A stretch of 64,000 nucleotides of DNA. Source: Chryseobacterium ginsenosidimutans. GTDB lineage: Bacteria > Bacteroidota > Bacteroidia > Flavobacteriales > Weeksellaceae. Below the pieces are notes generated by a model. The model was not told the origin of the DNA and did not search any database. It saw nothing but the letters and a program-made list of their open reading frames with translations. The DNA is taken from assembly GCF_024807225.1 (NCBI RefSeq), contig NZ_JANUCO010000001.1, positions 3,720,001-3,784,000 of the forward strand, written 5' to 3'. Shown one piece after another: positions 1 through 8,946 of the stretch; within the stretch, counting starts at the first letter, position 1; each line of letters starts with the position of its first letter. Made by a program: the position numbers and the translations under genes.

Positions 1-1190
1 GATTTGTGATAACGACATTATTTTCTGCAGATTTTAATTGTTCAACATAAGAAGATAGCTCATTTTTAAGATCCTGAATATTCTGATTCTCAACGGCTGA
101 AATTTTAATAAAATCAAACTCTTGAGAAATGGCATTTCTAAAAATATTTTCCGCCTTTTCATATTGAGTAGGTATAACTTCATCAATTTTCGTCGCGCAA
201 ATAATCAATTTCAGATCATCTCTCAACAAAGATTTTATCATATCGATATCTTCGGAGAAATCCTCTGTTGCGGCATCTGCAAGATAAACGAGAATATTGG
301 CGTTCTCCACTTTTTCTTTTGCTTTTTTCACGCCAATTGCCTCAATTTCGTCAACCGTTTCACGCAATCCGGCTGTGTCGATCAAACGAAAAGCATGACC
401 TTTAATATGCAGAATTTCTTCAATTGTATCTCTCGTCGTTCCTGCAATATTGCTTACAATGGCTCTTTCTTCTTTCAATAAAGCATTTAATAAAGTCGAT
501 TTTCCAGCATTGGGTTTTCCGATGATCGCAACGGCAGTTTCCGTTTTTGATGGCATTTCCGTATTGGAAACTTTCGATAAGCGAATTTAATTTTAATTCA
601 ATTTTATCAAGTAATTGATTCAGAGCAGATCTGTCTGCAAATTCCACATCTTCTTCTGCAAAATCAAGTTCTAACTCAATTAATGAAACAAAATTTAATA
701 AGTCGGTTCTCAAAAACGAAATTTCATTGGTAATTCCACCTTTCAGCTGATTGATAGCTACTTTTCTTGAAGCCTCATTTTCAGAAGCAATGACGTCGGC
801 AATTGCTTCAGCCTGAGAAAGATCAATTCTTCCATTAATAAAAGCGCGAAGTGTAAATTCTCCGGCTTTTGCCATTCTCGCTCCATTTTTAATCAGCGTT
901 TCAAGAATACGTTTTCCAATGTGCGGAGAACCGTGAAAAGCAATTTCTACCGAATTTTCGGTAGTGAAACTTTTTGGTGCCAGAAAAATCGAAAGCATTA
1001 CCTCATCGATCGCCTCTTCTCCATCCACAAAATATCCGTAATGAATCGTATGAGACTTTTGTTTTTCCAGTTTTTTGGCAGGAAAAGATTTCTGAACGAC
1101 AGATAAAGCTTCGTTACCCGAAACTCTGATAATTCCTAAAGCTCCTATTCCATTGGCTGTAGCCAACGCACAAATGGTATCGTTATTCAT
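1..1190 (-). CDS. mnmE: tRNA modification GTPase MnmE (partial, frameshifted)
   Basis: MnmE works with MnmG to install the (carboxymethyl)aminomethyl group on wobble U34 of certain tRNAs. The N-terminal folate-binding TrmE domain reads from the ATG at 1190 (MNNDTICALATANGIGALG) through the segment RVSGNEA and the helical region, where EAIADVI is visible. The reading frame then breaks at the GTTTC at 537-541 (plus strand). Removing one T there continues into the G domain with a P-loop (GKPNAGKST), a DTAG motif and an ATKID-type specificity motif, open to the window edge. The C-terminal end lies outside the window. The frameshift is one of nine identical ones and is probably a consensus error, not gene loss. 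Confidence 0.93.
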
Positions 1191-1260
1191 GGCGCAAATT
1201 TACGATTTTTACTATTAATTTAGTTATATACATTCTCTATTGCTTTCATTCTATTGAGGT

Positions 1261-1295
1261 CATAAATAAAAATCACCTCAAGAATTGAGGTGATT
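1261..1295 (-). terminator. putative rho-independent terminator
   Basis: The 10-bp inverted arms AATCACCTCA and TGAGGTGATT flank a 5-nt loop. On the minus strand the hairpin is followed by a T-rich run (TTTTTATTT). Its position just upstream of mnmE suggests it ends a leftward transcript from the pepP side. Confidence 0.5.
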
Positions 1296-1432
1296 GCTGC
1301 TTTGAATTTACTAAGTGATATGAAGAATGAATGATGTTTCTTTTTGTTGATACAAAGATAGATCGGGTTGTGCTTCCAAAACTCAGGATAAACCCTACAA
1401 TTATATCCGTGAAAATACGGGTTGCGCAAATA

Positions 1433-1468
1433 AAAAAGCCTTGTAAGTAAGATTACAAGGCTTTTATT
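1433..1468. terminator. bidirectional terminator hairpin downstream of pepP
   Basis: A strong stem of AAAGCCTTGTAA paired with TTACAAGGCTTT, with A-rich and T-rich flanks on the two sides. It lies about 50 bp past the pepP stop codon and can terminate that leftward transcript. Confidence 0.7.
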
Positions 1469-1515
1469 TATTATTTAAAGTTATAAACTTTTAAATTTAT
1501 TGATTATTTAATGTT

Positions 1516-3285
1516 TTAAAGCGGACTTACCAATTCCAAAAACCACTCTTTCACCTCTCCTTCCAAAAGCGGAGCGATTTTTTCTTCGCAAGTTTTGTGA
1601 TAACTGTTCAGCCATGCGATTTCTTTTTCAGAAAGGATTTCTTTAACGATTGTATTTTTAAAAAACGGACAGAACGTTAAGGTTTCAAATTCGTAAAAAG
1701 TACCATGAATTGTTGTTTCCGATTCTTTTACGGCAATTAAATTTTCGTGGCGAATCCCGTAATCTCCTTCCAGATAATATCCCGGTTCGTTTGAGCAGAC
1801 CATTCCTACCAAAAGTTCCTGCGGATTCAGATCTTTTCTGATGTTTTGCGGGCCTTCATGCACATTCATGAAACTTCCTACACCATGACCTGTTCCGTGG
1901 TTGTAGTCCTTCCCCTCCATCCACAAAGGAAGTCTCGCAATGGCATCCAACTGCACTCCTTTCGTTCCTTTCGGGAATTTCACCATTGATAAACGAATTA
2001 ATCCCTGTAAAACCAATGTTGAGTTTCTTTTAAACTCGTCAGAAACCGCTCCCAAAGCCAACGTTCTGGTAATATCCGTAGTTCCTTCAAGATATTGACC
2101 TCCTGAATCCACTAAAATACTTGCATCGTTTGTAACGTCCTTACTTCCTTCACTTTTCGCCGAATAATGCATGATGGCGCCATTATCTTTATATCCGACA
2201 ATACTGCCGAAACTTTCGCCTACAAAATTTTCACCTTCTTCACGGAAACCTCTTAGTTTTTGACCGATAGAATATTCGTTCATGGCTTTTTTTCCTGCGT
2301 TGTGAGTCAACCAGTATAAGAATTTCACCATTGCAACACCATCTCTTACCATTACTTTTCGGAAACCTTCCAACTCAGTTTCATTTTTCTGAGCTTTCAT
2401 TAAATTTCCAGGAACCGGAGCTTTGATGAATTGATTATCTGATTGTAAAGCTTCAAAAATTGACTGATTACTTGTGGAAGAAACTAAAACTTTTTCGTTT
2501 TTGAATACTTTTAAATGATTGTAAAACTCTTCGTAAGGCATCATTTTTACGAAAGATTCATCCATCGATCTTCTGGATTCAACTTCTAATTTTTCAAGAC
2601 CGGTAAACAAAATCGCATCATTTTTTGTAATAATGATATATCCCAAAAATACAGGATTGCTTTCTACATCACTTCCTCTTAAATTCAATGTCCATGCAAC
2701 ATCATCCAAACTTGAAATAATATGAACCGTCGCTTCCTGATCTTCCATTTTCTGGCGGATCGCAGCCACTTTATCCACAACAGATTTCCCTGCTCTCTCA
2801 ACCGGATGTACAAAAATCGGATTTTCTGATGGCGTTCCTCTGTCTTTCCAGATTTCCTTTAAAAGTGGAGAATCAACCAGTGTTATATTTTTTGAATTTA
2901 ATTTTTGAGTTAAAAGTTCCCAGTTTGCATGAGAAGTGGCCACAGCATTTACGGCTACTTTTCCGTTTTGGGGAATTTCAGAAATAATCCAGTCGATATA
3001 ATTGGGAGTTCCTTCCATTCCGTCTTTGAAAAGATCAATTCCTGATCCCGCCAATTCGATAGGAGCTTGAGTAAAATATCTTCCGTCTGTCCAAAGTCCT
3101 GCTTTATCTTTTGTAACTACTACAAAACCCGCAGAACCTAAAAATCCGGACAACCAAGACCTTTCCTGCCATTCCTGAGGCAGATATTCGCTCATATGAG
3201 GATCTGCAGAATATACTATAAATGCATCAACATTATTTTTCTGCATTTCTTCACGAAGCGCAGCTACTTTTTCCTTTGAAGTCAT
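1516..3285 (-). CDS. Xaa-Pro aminopeptidase (M24B family)
   Basis: A 589-aa cytosolic metallopeptidase that removes N-terminal residues preceding proline. It has the long three-domain layout of the eukaryotic-type aminopeptidase P (XPNPEP1-like): two creatinase-like N-terminal domains (about 1-310) and a C-terminal pita-bread catalytic domain. Dinuclear-metal ligands are visible in DSGGQYLEGTTDITRT (about residue 390), the histidine motif HGTGHGVGSF (about 463), NEPGYY (about 497) and RHENL (about 512). A short C-terminal extension follows, as is usual for this form. The start is MTSKEKV at 3285, with an AT-rich leader containing AATTTG. It is monocistronic, with a terminator hairpin downstream. 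The family assignment is firm; the physiological substrate is not known. Confidence 0.95.
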   Translation of the reverse strand: MTSKEKVAALREEMQKNNVDAFIVYSADPHMSEYLPQEWQERSWLSGFLGSAGFVVVTKDKAGLWTDGRYFTQAPIELAGSGIDLFKDGMEGTPNYIDWIISEIPQNGKVAVNAVATSHANWELLTQKLNSKNITLVDSPLLKEIWKDRGTPSENPIFVHPVERAGKSVVDKVAAIRQKMEDQEATVHIISSLDDVAWTLNLRGSDVESNPVFLGYIIITKNDAILFTGLEKLEVESRRSMDESFVKMMPYEEFYNHLKVFKNEKVLVSSTSNQSIFEALQSDNQFIKAPVPGNLMKAQKNETELEGFRKVMVRDGVAMVKFLYWLTHNAGKKAMNEYSIGQKLRGFREEGENFVGESFGSIVGYKDNGAIMHYSAKSEGSKDVTNDASILVDSGGQYLEGTTDITRTLALGAVSDEFKRNSTLVLQGLIRLSMVKFPKGTKGVQLDAIARLPLWMEGKDYNHGTGHGVGSFMNVHEGPQNIRKDLNPQELLVGMVCSNEPGYYLEGDYGIRHENLIAVKESETTIHGTFYEFETLTFCPFFKNTIVKEILSEKEIAWLNSYHKTCEEKIAPLLEGEVKEWFLELVSPL

Positions 3286-3702
3286 TTTTTATAATTTTTT
3301 AAAGATGGAAAGTTACAAATTTTTTGAAGGTTGGAAGGGAAAATATATTGTCTATTTTTTGAATTTGTAATGTTTTTCTAATGTAAAGACTACGAAGTTT
3401 TGTTGATAAGTTTTAATTTTTAAATTCGCAAATACGTTTCACTTAGCAAAGGTTTTTACAATGTATTTGTTGTCCTTAAAGGATCTAACCTCTGTTTTTG
3501 AACAAGTTATTAAGATTTCTTCAGAATGACCCTTGTCAAGGTTCAAATCTTGACAAGGCTTTGACTCCTACAAAAAATGATTCATTCTCAAAACAATAAA
3601 TAATACCGTTATTTAACTAAAACAACTCATTTTATATACCACAAAAACCAATTATTATTAAAAATATACAGTTTTGGAAAGATTCTTGCTTACATACAAA
3701 TT
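3286..3702. other. intergenic region with dispersed-repeat hairpin
   Basis: A 417-bp gap between divergent genes. It contains a hairpin with 10-bp arms at 3531-3540 and 3549-3558 (CCTTGTCAAG and CTTGACAAGG). This resembles the other palindromic intergenic repeats in the window. A fragment near 3430-3455 (CGCAAATACGTTTCACTTAG) resembles text at 32765-32795. No gene was seen. Confidence 0.5.
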
Positions 3703-4140
3703 ATGGAAAGCCAGAATTATAAAAATCACAGGAAATTTTATCCACCGCATCATTTTATTTATCTTCCATTATTACTTCTTCTGGAAGTTTTCGGAATCTG
3801 GAAAATTTTTAATGATGAGCTTAATCAACTGATTTGGATTTTATTTTCAATTATAATTTTTCTAATTTTCTATTTGGCAATTATGCTGCGACAACATTAC
3901 GCGTTGGGACTTCAAAACCGATTGGTAAGATTGGAATTCAAACAAAGATATTTTGAGATTTTCAATCTAAGATCCGATGAAGTTGAAGAAAAACTGAAGT
4001 TCAGTCAAATGGCAGCCTTGAGATTTGCTTATGATGACGAATTTAAAATTCTTCTGGAAAAAGCTTTGAAAGAAAACATTTCAGGAGAGCAGATCAAAAA
4101 ATCCATCAAAAAATGGAAAGCTGATCTTCACAGAATTTAA
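3703..4140 (+). CDS. DUF6526 family membrane protein
   Basis: A 145-aa protein beginning with ESQNYKNHRKFYPPHHFIYL, the conserved opening of the DUF6526 family of Bacteroidota and some Firmicutes. Two hydrophobic helices (about residues 17-36 and 45-63) are followed by a charged cytoplasmic tail rich in Lys and Glu. No catalytic motif is visible and the function is unknown. It lies 27 bp upstream of a small lipoprotein gene and close to a topoisomerase IB gene on the same strand, so the three may be co-transcribed. The family call is from memory of the conserved N-terminal motif; the membrane topology is read from the sequence. Confidence 0.8.
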   Translation: MESQNYKNHRKFYPPHHFIYLPLLLLLEVFGIWKIFNDELNQLIWILFSIIIFLIFYLAIMLRQHYALGLQNRLVRLEFKQRYFEIFNLRSDEVEEKLKFSQMAALRFAYDDEFKILLEKALKENISGEQIKKSIKKWKADLHRI

Positions 4141-4167
4141 AATAATAAACACCAAAAATAAATTATC

Positions 4168-4335
4168 ATGAAAAAATGGACATTATACAGTATGACATTA
4201 ATTTGTCTACTGACACTGACGAGTTGTGAAGCGGTAGAAACAATCTTCAAAGCAGGAATGTGGTGGGGAATCATATTAGTAGTTGGCGTAGTAGCCATTA
4301 TAGCATGGCTATTTTCAAGGGGTAAGAACTCTTAA
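4168..4335 (+). CDS. small lipoprotein / single-pass membrane protein (55 aa)
   Basis: A short gene of 55 codons. The N-terminus MKKWTLYSMTLICLLTLTSC is a type II signal peptide with a lipobox (LTSC, acylated Cys at 20). After EAVETIFKAGMWWG comes a second hydrophobic helix (about 34-49) and a basic end, SRGKNS. Small proteins with this layout (Cys, then FKAG-MWWGI, then a helix) recur in Bacteroidota and are, as far as I recall, sometimes annotated as phosphatidate cytidylyltransferase, for which nothing here gives support. It ends 12 bp before the topoisomerase gene. The function is unknown. The gene is supported by its coding structure and tight spacing. Confidence 0.7.
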   Translation: MKKWTLYSMTLICLLTLTSCEAVETIFKAGMWWGIILVVGVVAIIAWLFSRGKNS

Positions 4336-4347
4336 CCAAATCATCTC

Positions 4348-5451
4348 ATGGAAAATTCAGACTTAGACCTCATTTCCCATCTGAAACCCGCGAAGATTGT
4401 AAAAATTATGAAGGATCCGGAGGCTTCTGCAAAGGCGGTACATCTTATTTATACCACCGATGCAGAAACGACCGGTATCACTCGCAAAAAGACCGGAAAA
4501 AAGTATTCTTACTACAAAGACGGTGAAAAAATCAAAGACAAAGACGAAATTACAAGAATCAACAAGCTGGTTATACCTCCGGCTTGGGAAAACGTGTGGA
4601 TTTGTGCTTTGGATAACGGTCATCTTCAGGCAACCGGCTTTGATGTTAAAAAGAGAAAGCAATACCGCTATCATCCTTTATGGAGCGCGCTGAGAAACCA
4701 TACAAAATTTTACAGAATGCTTCAGTTTGGGTATGTTTTACCTGAAATTCGGCTTCATGTAGAAAAAGATTTAGCCTTAAGAAATTTTGAGAAAAGAAAA
4801 ATCTTAGCTCTGATTGTCAGTTTGATGCAAAGAACAAATATCCGAATTGGAAATAATGCTTATGAAAAACTATACGGTTCTTTTGGTTTAACAACTTTAA
4901 AGGATAAACACGTTAAAATTCAGGGGCAGAAAATTACTTTTCATTTTAAAGGTAAAAAAGGAGTCATGCACAATATTGATCTTAAAAGCAGAAAATTAGC
5001 TCGTTTGGTGCAAAAATGTAAAGATATTCCAGGGAAGGAACTTTTCCAGTTTTTGGATGATGAAGGACACCGCCATACGATTGATTCCGGAATGGTAAAT
5101 GATTATATTAAAGAAATCAGCGGTGAAGATTTTACGGCTAAAGATTTCAGAACATGGTCTGGAACGGTAAGTGCTTTGATTGCTTTTAAAGAAATCGGAT
5201 ATGCCGAAAATGATTCTCAATACAAAAAAAAAGTAAAAGAAGCGCTGGAAATCGTTGCCGAACATCTCGGAAATACAAGTACGGTTTGCAGAAAATATTA
5301 CGTCCATCCTTTAGTTATCAATCTTTACGAAAATAATTCGATTAAAAAATATCTCGATGAATTGGAACAAATTGAAGAAAATGATGGCAAAGCTGATTTA
5401 ACGCATGAAGAAAAGCTTGTGTTGAAAATTCTTGAAAATGAGAAAATGTAG
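4348..5451 (+). CDS. DNA topoisomerase IB (poxvirus type)
   Basis: A 367-aa type IB topoisomerase that relaxes supercoils through a 3'-phosphotyrosyl intermediate. The N-terminal DNA-binding region carries ITRKKTGKKYSYY and PPAWENVW. The C-terminal tyrosine-recombinase-like catalytic domain contains IRIGNNAYEKLYGSFGLTTL, a lysine-rich beta-hairpin, KDFRTWSGTV, and the end motif TVCRKYYVHP. The nucleophile is the Tyr at about 318. Length and motifs fit the bacterial members related to the vaccinia enzyme. It is the last gene of a small cluster with DUF6526 and the lipoprotein. It is an accessory relaxase and probably not essential. Confidence 0.93.
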   Translation: MENSDLDLISHLKPAKIVKIMKDPEASAKAVHLIYTTDAETTGITRKKTGKKYSYYKDGEKIKDKDEITRINKLVIPPAWENVWICALDNGHLQATGFDVKKRKQYRYHPLWSALRNHTKFYRMLQFGYVLPEIRLHVEKDLALRNFEKRKILALIVSLMQRTNIRIGNNAYEKLYGSFGLTTLKDKHVKIQGQKITFHFKGKKGVMHNIDLKSRKLARLVQKCKDIPGKELFQFLDDEGHRHTIDSGMVNDYIKEISGEDFTAKDFRTWSGTVSALIAFKEIGYAENDSQYKKKVKEALEIVAEHLGNTSTVCRKYYVHPLVINLYENNSIKKYLDELEQIEENDGKADLTHEEKLVLKILENEKM

Positions 5452-5516
5452 TTTACAGAAATTGTAAATAATCATTCGTTTTGAGGTTGACATTTTCGTT
5501 GATTTAAATAGAATTT

Positions 5517-5583
5517 CAGGTTTTGGCTAAAGCCAATTTATTATTGTACAAAATAAAGCGGACTAAAGTCCGCTCCTATTGAT
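5517..5583. repeat. palindromic intergenic repeat (GGCTAAAGCC / GCGGACTAAAGTCCGC)
   Basis: Two short palindromes are spaced by an AT-rich linker: TTGGCTAAAGCCAA at 5523-5536 and AGCGGACTAAAGTCCGCT at 5557-5574, followed by CCTATTGATG. This composite resembles intergenic repeats I recall from flavobacterial genomes. There is no coding content. Confidence 0.55.
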
Positions 5584-5690
5584 GCTTACAATTGATTTTA
5601 AATTAGAAAATAGTTTGGAAAGATTCGCGCCCTAATTTATTTTGACTACGTTGAACCTAAATATTTCAGGATGACAGATATTGTGGATTT

Positions 5691-5723
5691 AAACCTTCAA
5701 GGTTTTAAAAACCTTGAAGGTTT
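5691..5723. repeat. 33-bp near-perfect palindrome
   Basis: AAACCTTCAAGGTTTT and its inverted copy AAAACCTTGAAGGTTT form one long hairpin with almost no loop. The arms themselves contain CCTTCAAGG. It is part of the repeat-rich 520-bp gap between the topoisomerase gene and pruA. Confidence 0.6.
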
Positions 5724-5755
5724 GGGTTGATTTGATTGTAACAGTCGCAAATTCA

Positions 5756-5846
5756 TAGCCCCAATAGAAACGACATCCTTTTTTGTTGCGGCTGGAGCGA
5801 AGCGGAAGCCGTAACAAAAAAGATACAGTGGATAGCGGGAAAAAGC
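5756..5846 (-). repeat. REP-like dispersed element, copy 1
   Basis: A roughly 91-bp element with internal symmetry: GTTACGGCTTCCG paired with a CGG..GCCGCAAC arm, read on the minus strand. A second copy in the opposite orientation lies at 58147-58239. Both carry CACTGTATC/CGCTGTATC, a GC-rich hairpin and AAAAAGGATGTCG. It occupies the rest of the gap upstream of pruA. Confidence 0.7.
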
Positions 5847-5929
5847 TTCAAATAAAAAGGGTAAACAAGTTTAGATAAATAATAAAATGCAAATAGTCTG
5901 TATCGATTTTTAGTCCAAATTAATTGTTG

Positions 5930-5937
5930 TAAATTTG
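5930..5937 (+). promoter_or_regulatory. -7 promoter element of pruA
   Basis: TAAATTTG matches the Bacteroidota -7 consensus TAnnTTTG. It lies 36 bp upstream of the pruA ATG, with a T-rich stretch in the -33 region. Confidence 0.5.
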
Positions 5938-5972
5938 TATCATTAGCAAATTAAAAAATAATACAACGTAAT

Positions 5973-7598
5973 ATGTCTAAAGCAATTTCGCAAGTACCAT
6001 TTGCAGTAAACGAACCGGTAAATTCTTATGCACCGGGAACTCCAGAAGTAAAAAGCCTTATCGCCCAATACAAAAAAATGTGGGCTGAAAAGATAGAAAT
6101 CCCAATGGTAATCGATGGTAAAGAAGTAAAAACTGGTGATACAGTTCAGCTTCAGTCGCCTCAGGATCATGCGCATGATTTCGGTTTTTATCACAGAGGA
6201 ACAATGCAACACGTAGATGACGCCATCAACGCTGCATTGGCTGCAAAAAAAGAATGGAATGAGCTAGGTTGGGAACACCGTGCCGCTATTTTCTTAAAAG
6301 CTGCTGATCTTTTGGCAGGACCTTACAGAGATGTAATCAACGCTGCGACGATGATCGGACAGTCTAAAAATGTTCATCAGGCTGAAATTGATGCAGCTTG
6401 TGAGTTTATCGATTTCTTGAGATTCAACGTAGAATTCATGACGGAAATGTATTCTGAACAGCCGGTTTCTGATGCAGGAATCTGGAATCGTGTAGAATAT
6501 AGACCATTAGAAGGGTTTGTTTTTGCAGTAACTCCATTCAACTTTACAGCAATTTCAGGAAACTTGCCGACTTGTATGGCAATGCTTGGAAATGTAGTGG
6601 TTTGGAAGCCTTCTGACAAGCAAGTTTATTCTGCAAAAGTAATTATGGATGTTTTAACAGAAGCTGGTCTTCCAAAAGGAGTAATCAACATGATTTTCAC
6701 GGACGGAAAAGAAACGGCTGAGAAAGTTTTGGCACACAGAGATTTTGCAGGACTTCACTTTACAGGTTCTACGAAAGTTTTCCAGGGAATGTGGAAAATG
6801 ATCGGTGACAATATTCATAACTACAGAACGTACCCAAGAATCGTTGGAGAAACTGGTGGAAAAGATTTTGTTATCGCTCACCCTTCTGCAAATGTAGAAG
6901 CTGTTGCCACTGGTTTGGTAAGAGGTTCATTCGAATATCAAGGGCAGAAATGTTCTGCGGCTTCAAGAGCTTATATTCCTAGATCTCTTTGGGCTGATGT
7001 GAAAAAAGTAATGGAAACTCAACTTGCTTCTATTAAAATCGGTTCTCCTGAAGATCCTTCAAACTTTGTAAATGCTGTAATCGATAAAAATTCTTTCGAA
7101 AAATGTAAAGGATATATCGACAGAGCAAACGCATCAAGCGAAGCCAACGTAATCATCGGTGGAAATGTAGATGATTCTAAAGGATGGTTTGTACATCCAA
7201 CCGTAATCGAAACTACAAATCCTCAGTACGAAAGTATGGTGGAAGAAATCTTCGGTCCTATCCTATCTGTTTTCGTTTATGAAGATGAGAATTGGGCAGA
7301 AACGTTGAAAATTGTTGATTCTTCCTCTCCATATTCATTAACGGGTTCTGTGTTCGCACAAGATCGTTATGCGGTAAATGAGGCATTCAAAGCATTGGAA
7401 AATGCATCAGGAAACTTCTATATCAACGACAAACCGACTGGCGCTGTTGTTGGTCAACAACCTTTCGGTGGAGGTAGAGCTTCAGGAACGAACGATAAAG
7501 CTGGTTCTAAAATGAACTTACTAAGATGGACGTCTGTAAGATCTATCAAAGAAACTTTTGTTTCTCCTAAAGATTACAAATATCCTTACCTAGGATAA
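5973..7598 (+). CDS. pruA: L-glutamate gamma-semialdehyde (P5C) dehydrogenase
   Basis: A 541-aa NAD-dependent aldehyde dehydrogenase that oxidises glutamate semialdehyde (P5C) to glutamate, the second step of proline catabolism. Class motifs are present: FNFTAISGNL, the glutamate motif VGETGGKDF (about residue 291), the catalytic-cysteine motif YQGQKCSAASRAY (about 326), EEIFGPILSVFVYED and QPFGGGRASGTNDKAG. Length and the GQKCSAASR signature fit the stand-alone P5CDH rather than a bifunctional PutA. No proline dehydrogenase gene is adjacent, so PutA must be encoded elsewhere. It is transcribed alone, from a TAAATTTG promoter to a terminator at 7649. Confidence 0.96.
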   Translation: MSKAISQVPFAVNEPVNSYAPGTPEVKSLIAQYKKMWAEKIEIPMVIDGKEVKTGDTVQLQSPQDHAHDFGFYHRGTMQHVDDAINAALAAKKEWNELGWEHRAAIFLKAADLLAGPYRDVINAATMIGQSKNVHQAEIDAACEFIDFLRFNVEFMTEMYSEQPVSDAGIWNRVEYRPLEGFVFAVTPFNFTAISGNLPTCMAMLGNVVVWKPSDKQVYSAKVIMDVLTEAGLPKGVINMIFTDGKETAEKVLAHRDFAGLHFTGSTKVFQGMWKMIGDNIHNYRTYPRIVGETGGKDFVIAHPSANVEAVATGLVRGSFEYQGQKCSAASRAYIPRSLWADVKKVMETQLASIKIGSPEDPSNFVNAVIDKNSFEKCKGYIDRANASSEANVIIGGNVDDSKGWFVHPTVIETTNPQYESMVEEIFGPILSVFVYEDENWAETLKIVDSSSPYSLTGSVFAQDRYAVNEAFKALENASGNFYINDKPTGAVVGQQPFGGGRASGTNDKAGSKMNLLRWTSVRSIKETFVSPKDYKYPYLG

Positions 7599-7648
7599 TA
7601 TGAGTAATAAGTAATGGGCAATGAGTAATTGTTGTTCATTGATAAATA

Positions 7649-7683
7649 TAGCCTCGAAATTTTGGTTTCGGGGCTTTTTTTAT
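7649..7683 (+). terminator. terminator of pruA
   Basis: The arms GCCTCGAAA and TTTCGGGGC enclose a TTTTGG loop and are followed by a run of T residues, about 50 bp after the pruA stop. Confidence 0.8.
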
Positions 7684-7857
7684 TATCTTGTTTTAAGTCG
7701 TCACTTTGTGACTCTATATTTCGTTTAATTCTGATAAATTTCTCTAATGTGTTGAATTTTAACATATTTTAAATCACTTTATAAATACTTTAATATTTAA
7801 TTATTTAATTCGGAATAATTCTTGAAATATGATTAATACACACTAATCCAAAATATT

Positions 7858-8067
7858 ATGAAAAAATTATTGTTAATAGCAACAGTCGGAATATTCGCGG
7901 TAAGTTGCGGAACAAAGGAATCCTCGATGTCGACAAGTAGCACAGATTCAGCGGCGGTAGACAATTCAAGAACAATGTCACCTTCCACCACGGATACCAT
8001 GACTACAAAGACAGCCAATCCTGACAGTATCAAGATGAAGATGGATTCAGCAACTACTGTTAAATAA
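7858..8067 (+). CDS. small Ser/Thr-rich lipoprotein
   Basis: 69 aa. The signal peptide MKKLLLIATVGIFAVSCG has an AVSC lipobox (Cys at 17). The mature part is a low-complexity chain of Ser, Thr, Asp and Lys (SSMSTSSTDSAAVDNS), with no domain. It resembles its downstream neighbour at 8345-8557 in size, signal peptide and Asp-Ser/Thr-rich tail, so the two may be paralogues. It is probably anchored in the envelope. The function is unknown. Confidence 0.75.
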   Translation: MKKLLLIATVGIFAVSCGTKESSMSTSSTDSAAVDNSRTMSPSTTDTMTTKTANPDSIKMKMDSATTVK

Positions 8068-8087
8068 TAAACGTTTAACTTAAAATG

Positions 8088-8121
8088 GAAAATCCTCAGA
8101 TGAAAGTTCTGGGGATTTTTT
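8088..8121 (+). terminator. terminator after small lipoprotein gene
   Basis: AAATCCTCAGA pairs with TTCTGGGGATTT around a short loop, followed by a T run. Confidence 0.7.
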
Positions 8122-8304
8122 GGTTTGTTGATCGGTTGATAGTTTTTGGTTTATGGTTGATAGGATTTTATCCTATTCTGAATTAAGTCGCCCTTTCAAG
8201 GCTCCCTTAAAAATTTAAATTTGCTCAGAAAATCTTATAAATTCTAGCATTCTGTTTCCTACAATTTCTATAGAATTTTAAGTTAACTATTTTAATTAAA
8301 TCAC

Positions 8305-8312
8305 TATATTTG
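8305..8312 (+). promoter_or_regulatory. -7 promoter element of second small lipoprotein gene
   Basis: TATATTTG, a perfect match to TAnnTTTG, lies 33 bp upstream of the ATG at 8345. Confidence 0.5.
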
Positions 8313-8344
8313 ATATAATACTAAACATTAAAAAAGAAATTACT

Positions 8345-8557
8345 ATGAAAAAATTATGGATAGGTGCTGTTTTAGGCTTATTATTTTTAGGAAGCTGTGC
8401 TGATAAAAAAGAAAACAGAGAAGCATTTAAAGAAGATCACAATAAAGATTCTCTAAGAAACAAAATGGGAGATTCTGCTGTTGCCAATTCAGAAACCACT
8501 CAGGTAACTCCTACGGATACAGCAAAAGTACCTGCCGATTCTACAAAAATAAAATAG
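8345..8557 (+). CDS. small lipoprotein
   Basis: 70 aa. The signal peptide MKKLWIGAVLGLLFLGSCAD has a GSC lipobox (Cys at 18). A highly charged segment follows (KKENREAFKEDHNKD), then a Thr/Asp/Ser-rich tail ending ADSTKIK. No known domain is present. It has its own TATATTTG promoter and a strong terminator, so it is monocistronic. It may be a paralogue of the lipoprotein at 7858-8067. The function is unknown. Confidence 0.75.
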   Translation: MKKLWIGAVLGLLFLGSCADKKENREAFKEDHNKDSLRNKMGDSAVANSETTQVTPTDTAKVPADSTKIK

Positions 8558-8566
8558 AATAAAAAA

Positions 8567-8592
8567 CAAAACCGCAGAAAATCCTGCGGTTT
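8567..8592 (+). terminator. terminator hairpin
   Basis: Perfect 10-bp arms AAAACCGCAG and CTGCGGTTTT with a 6-nt loop, immediately after the lipoprotein gene. Confidence 0.8.
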
Positions 8593-8946
8593 TGCACTTA
8601 AAAAAACTTGACTGAAAAAACCGGGTAATCACATCCCGATCATATTTTTAGAAAATTCTATCTATCAATTATTCTCCCAAATAGATAAATGTATTCAGTG
8701 AAAAAATGTTTCCACACTTTTTCCCTCTAAAAAGAATTATAACGTCTCTAGTATTCTTATTAATGTTTAATGTTTAGGTGAGTAATACAGGATTTTGTTT
8801 TTTCTAGAAAAATGTAATAAAACTGCAGTATTGGTTTGTCCTGTAAAACTGCCGCAAATATATGAAAGTGCTTATTCCACAGGAAATAAATAGTTATCCG
8901 TTTTCCTGAAAATGAAAAGAACAGTGTATAAAAAAGAGTATTAAGC
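8593..8946. other. intergenic region, no recognised feature
   Basis: A 354-bp AT-rich stretch between convergent genes. Minus-strand frames here are extensions or shadows of the regulator gene that ends at 8947. No RNA gene or conserved repeat was recognised. Confidence 0.4.

Larger units (their letters stand above)
1191..1515. other. intergenic region between mnmE and pepP
   Basis: A 325-bp gap holding two hairpins (1271-1295 and 1433-1468) and no convincing gene. A 69-codon minus-strand frame at 1220-1429 reads straight through the first hairpin and has no recognisable family, so it is not called. Confidence 0.5.

Noticed and set aside
1220..1429. 69-codon minus-strand frame between mnmE and pepP
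   Set aside because: It reads through a terminator-like hairpin, has no recognisable domain and has atypical composition.
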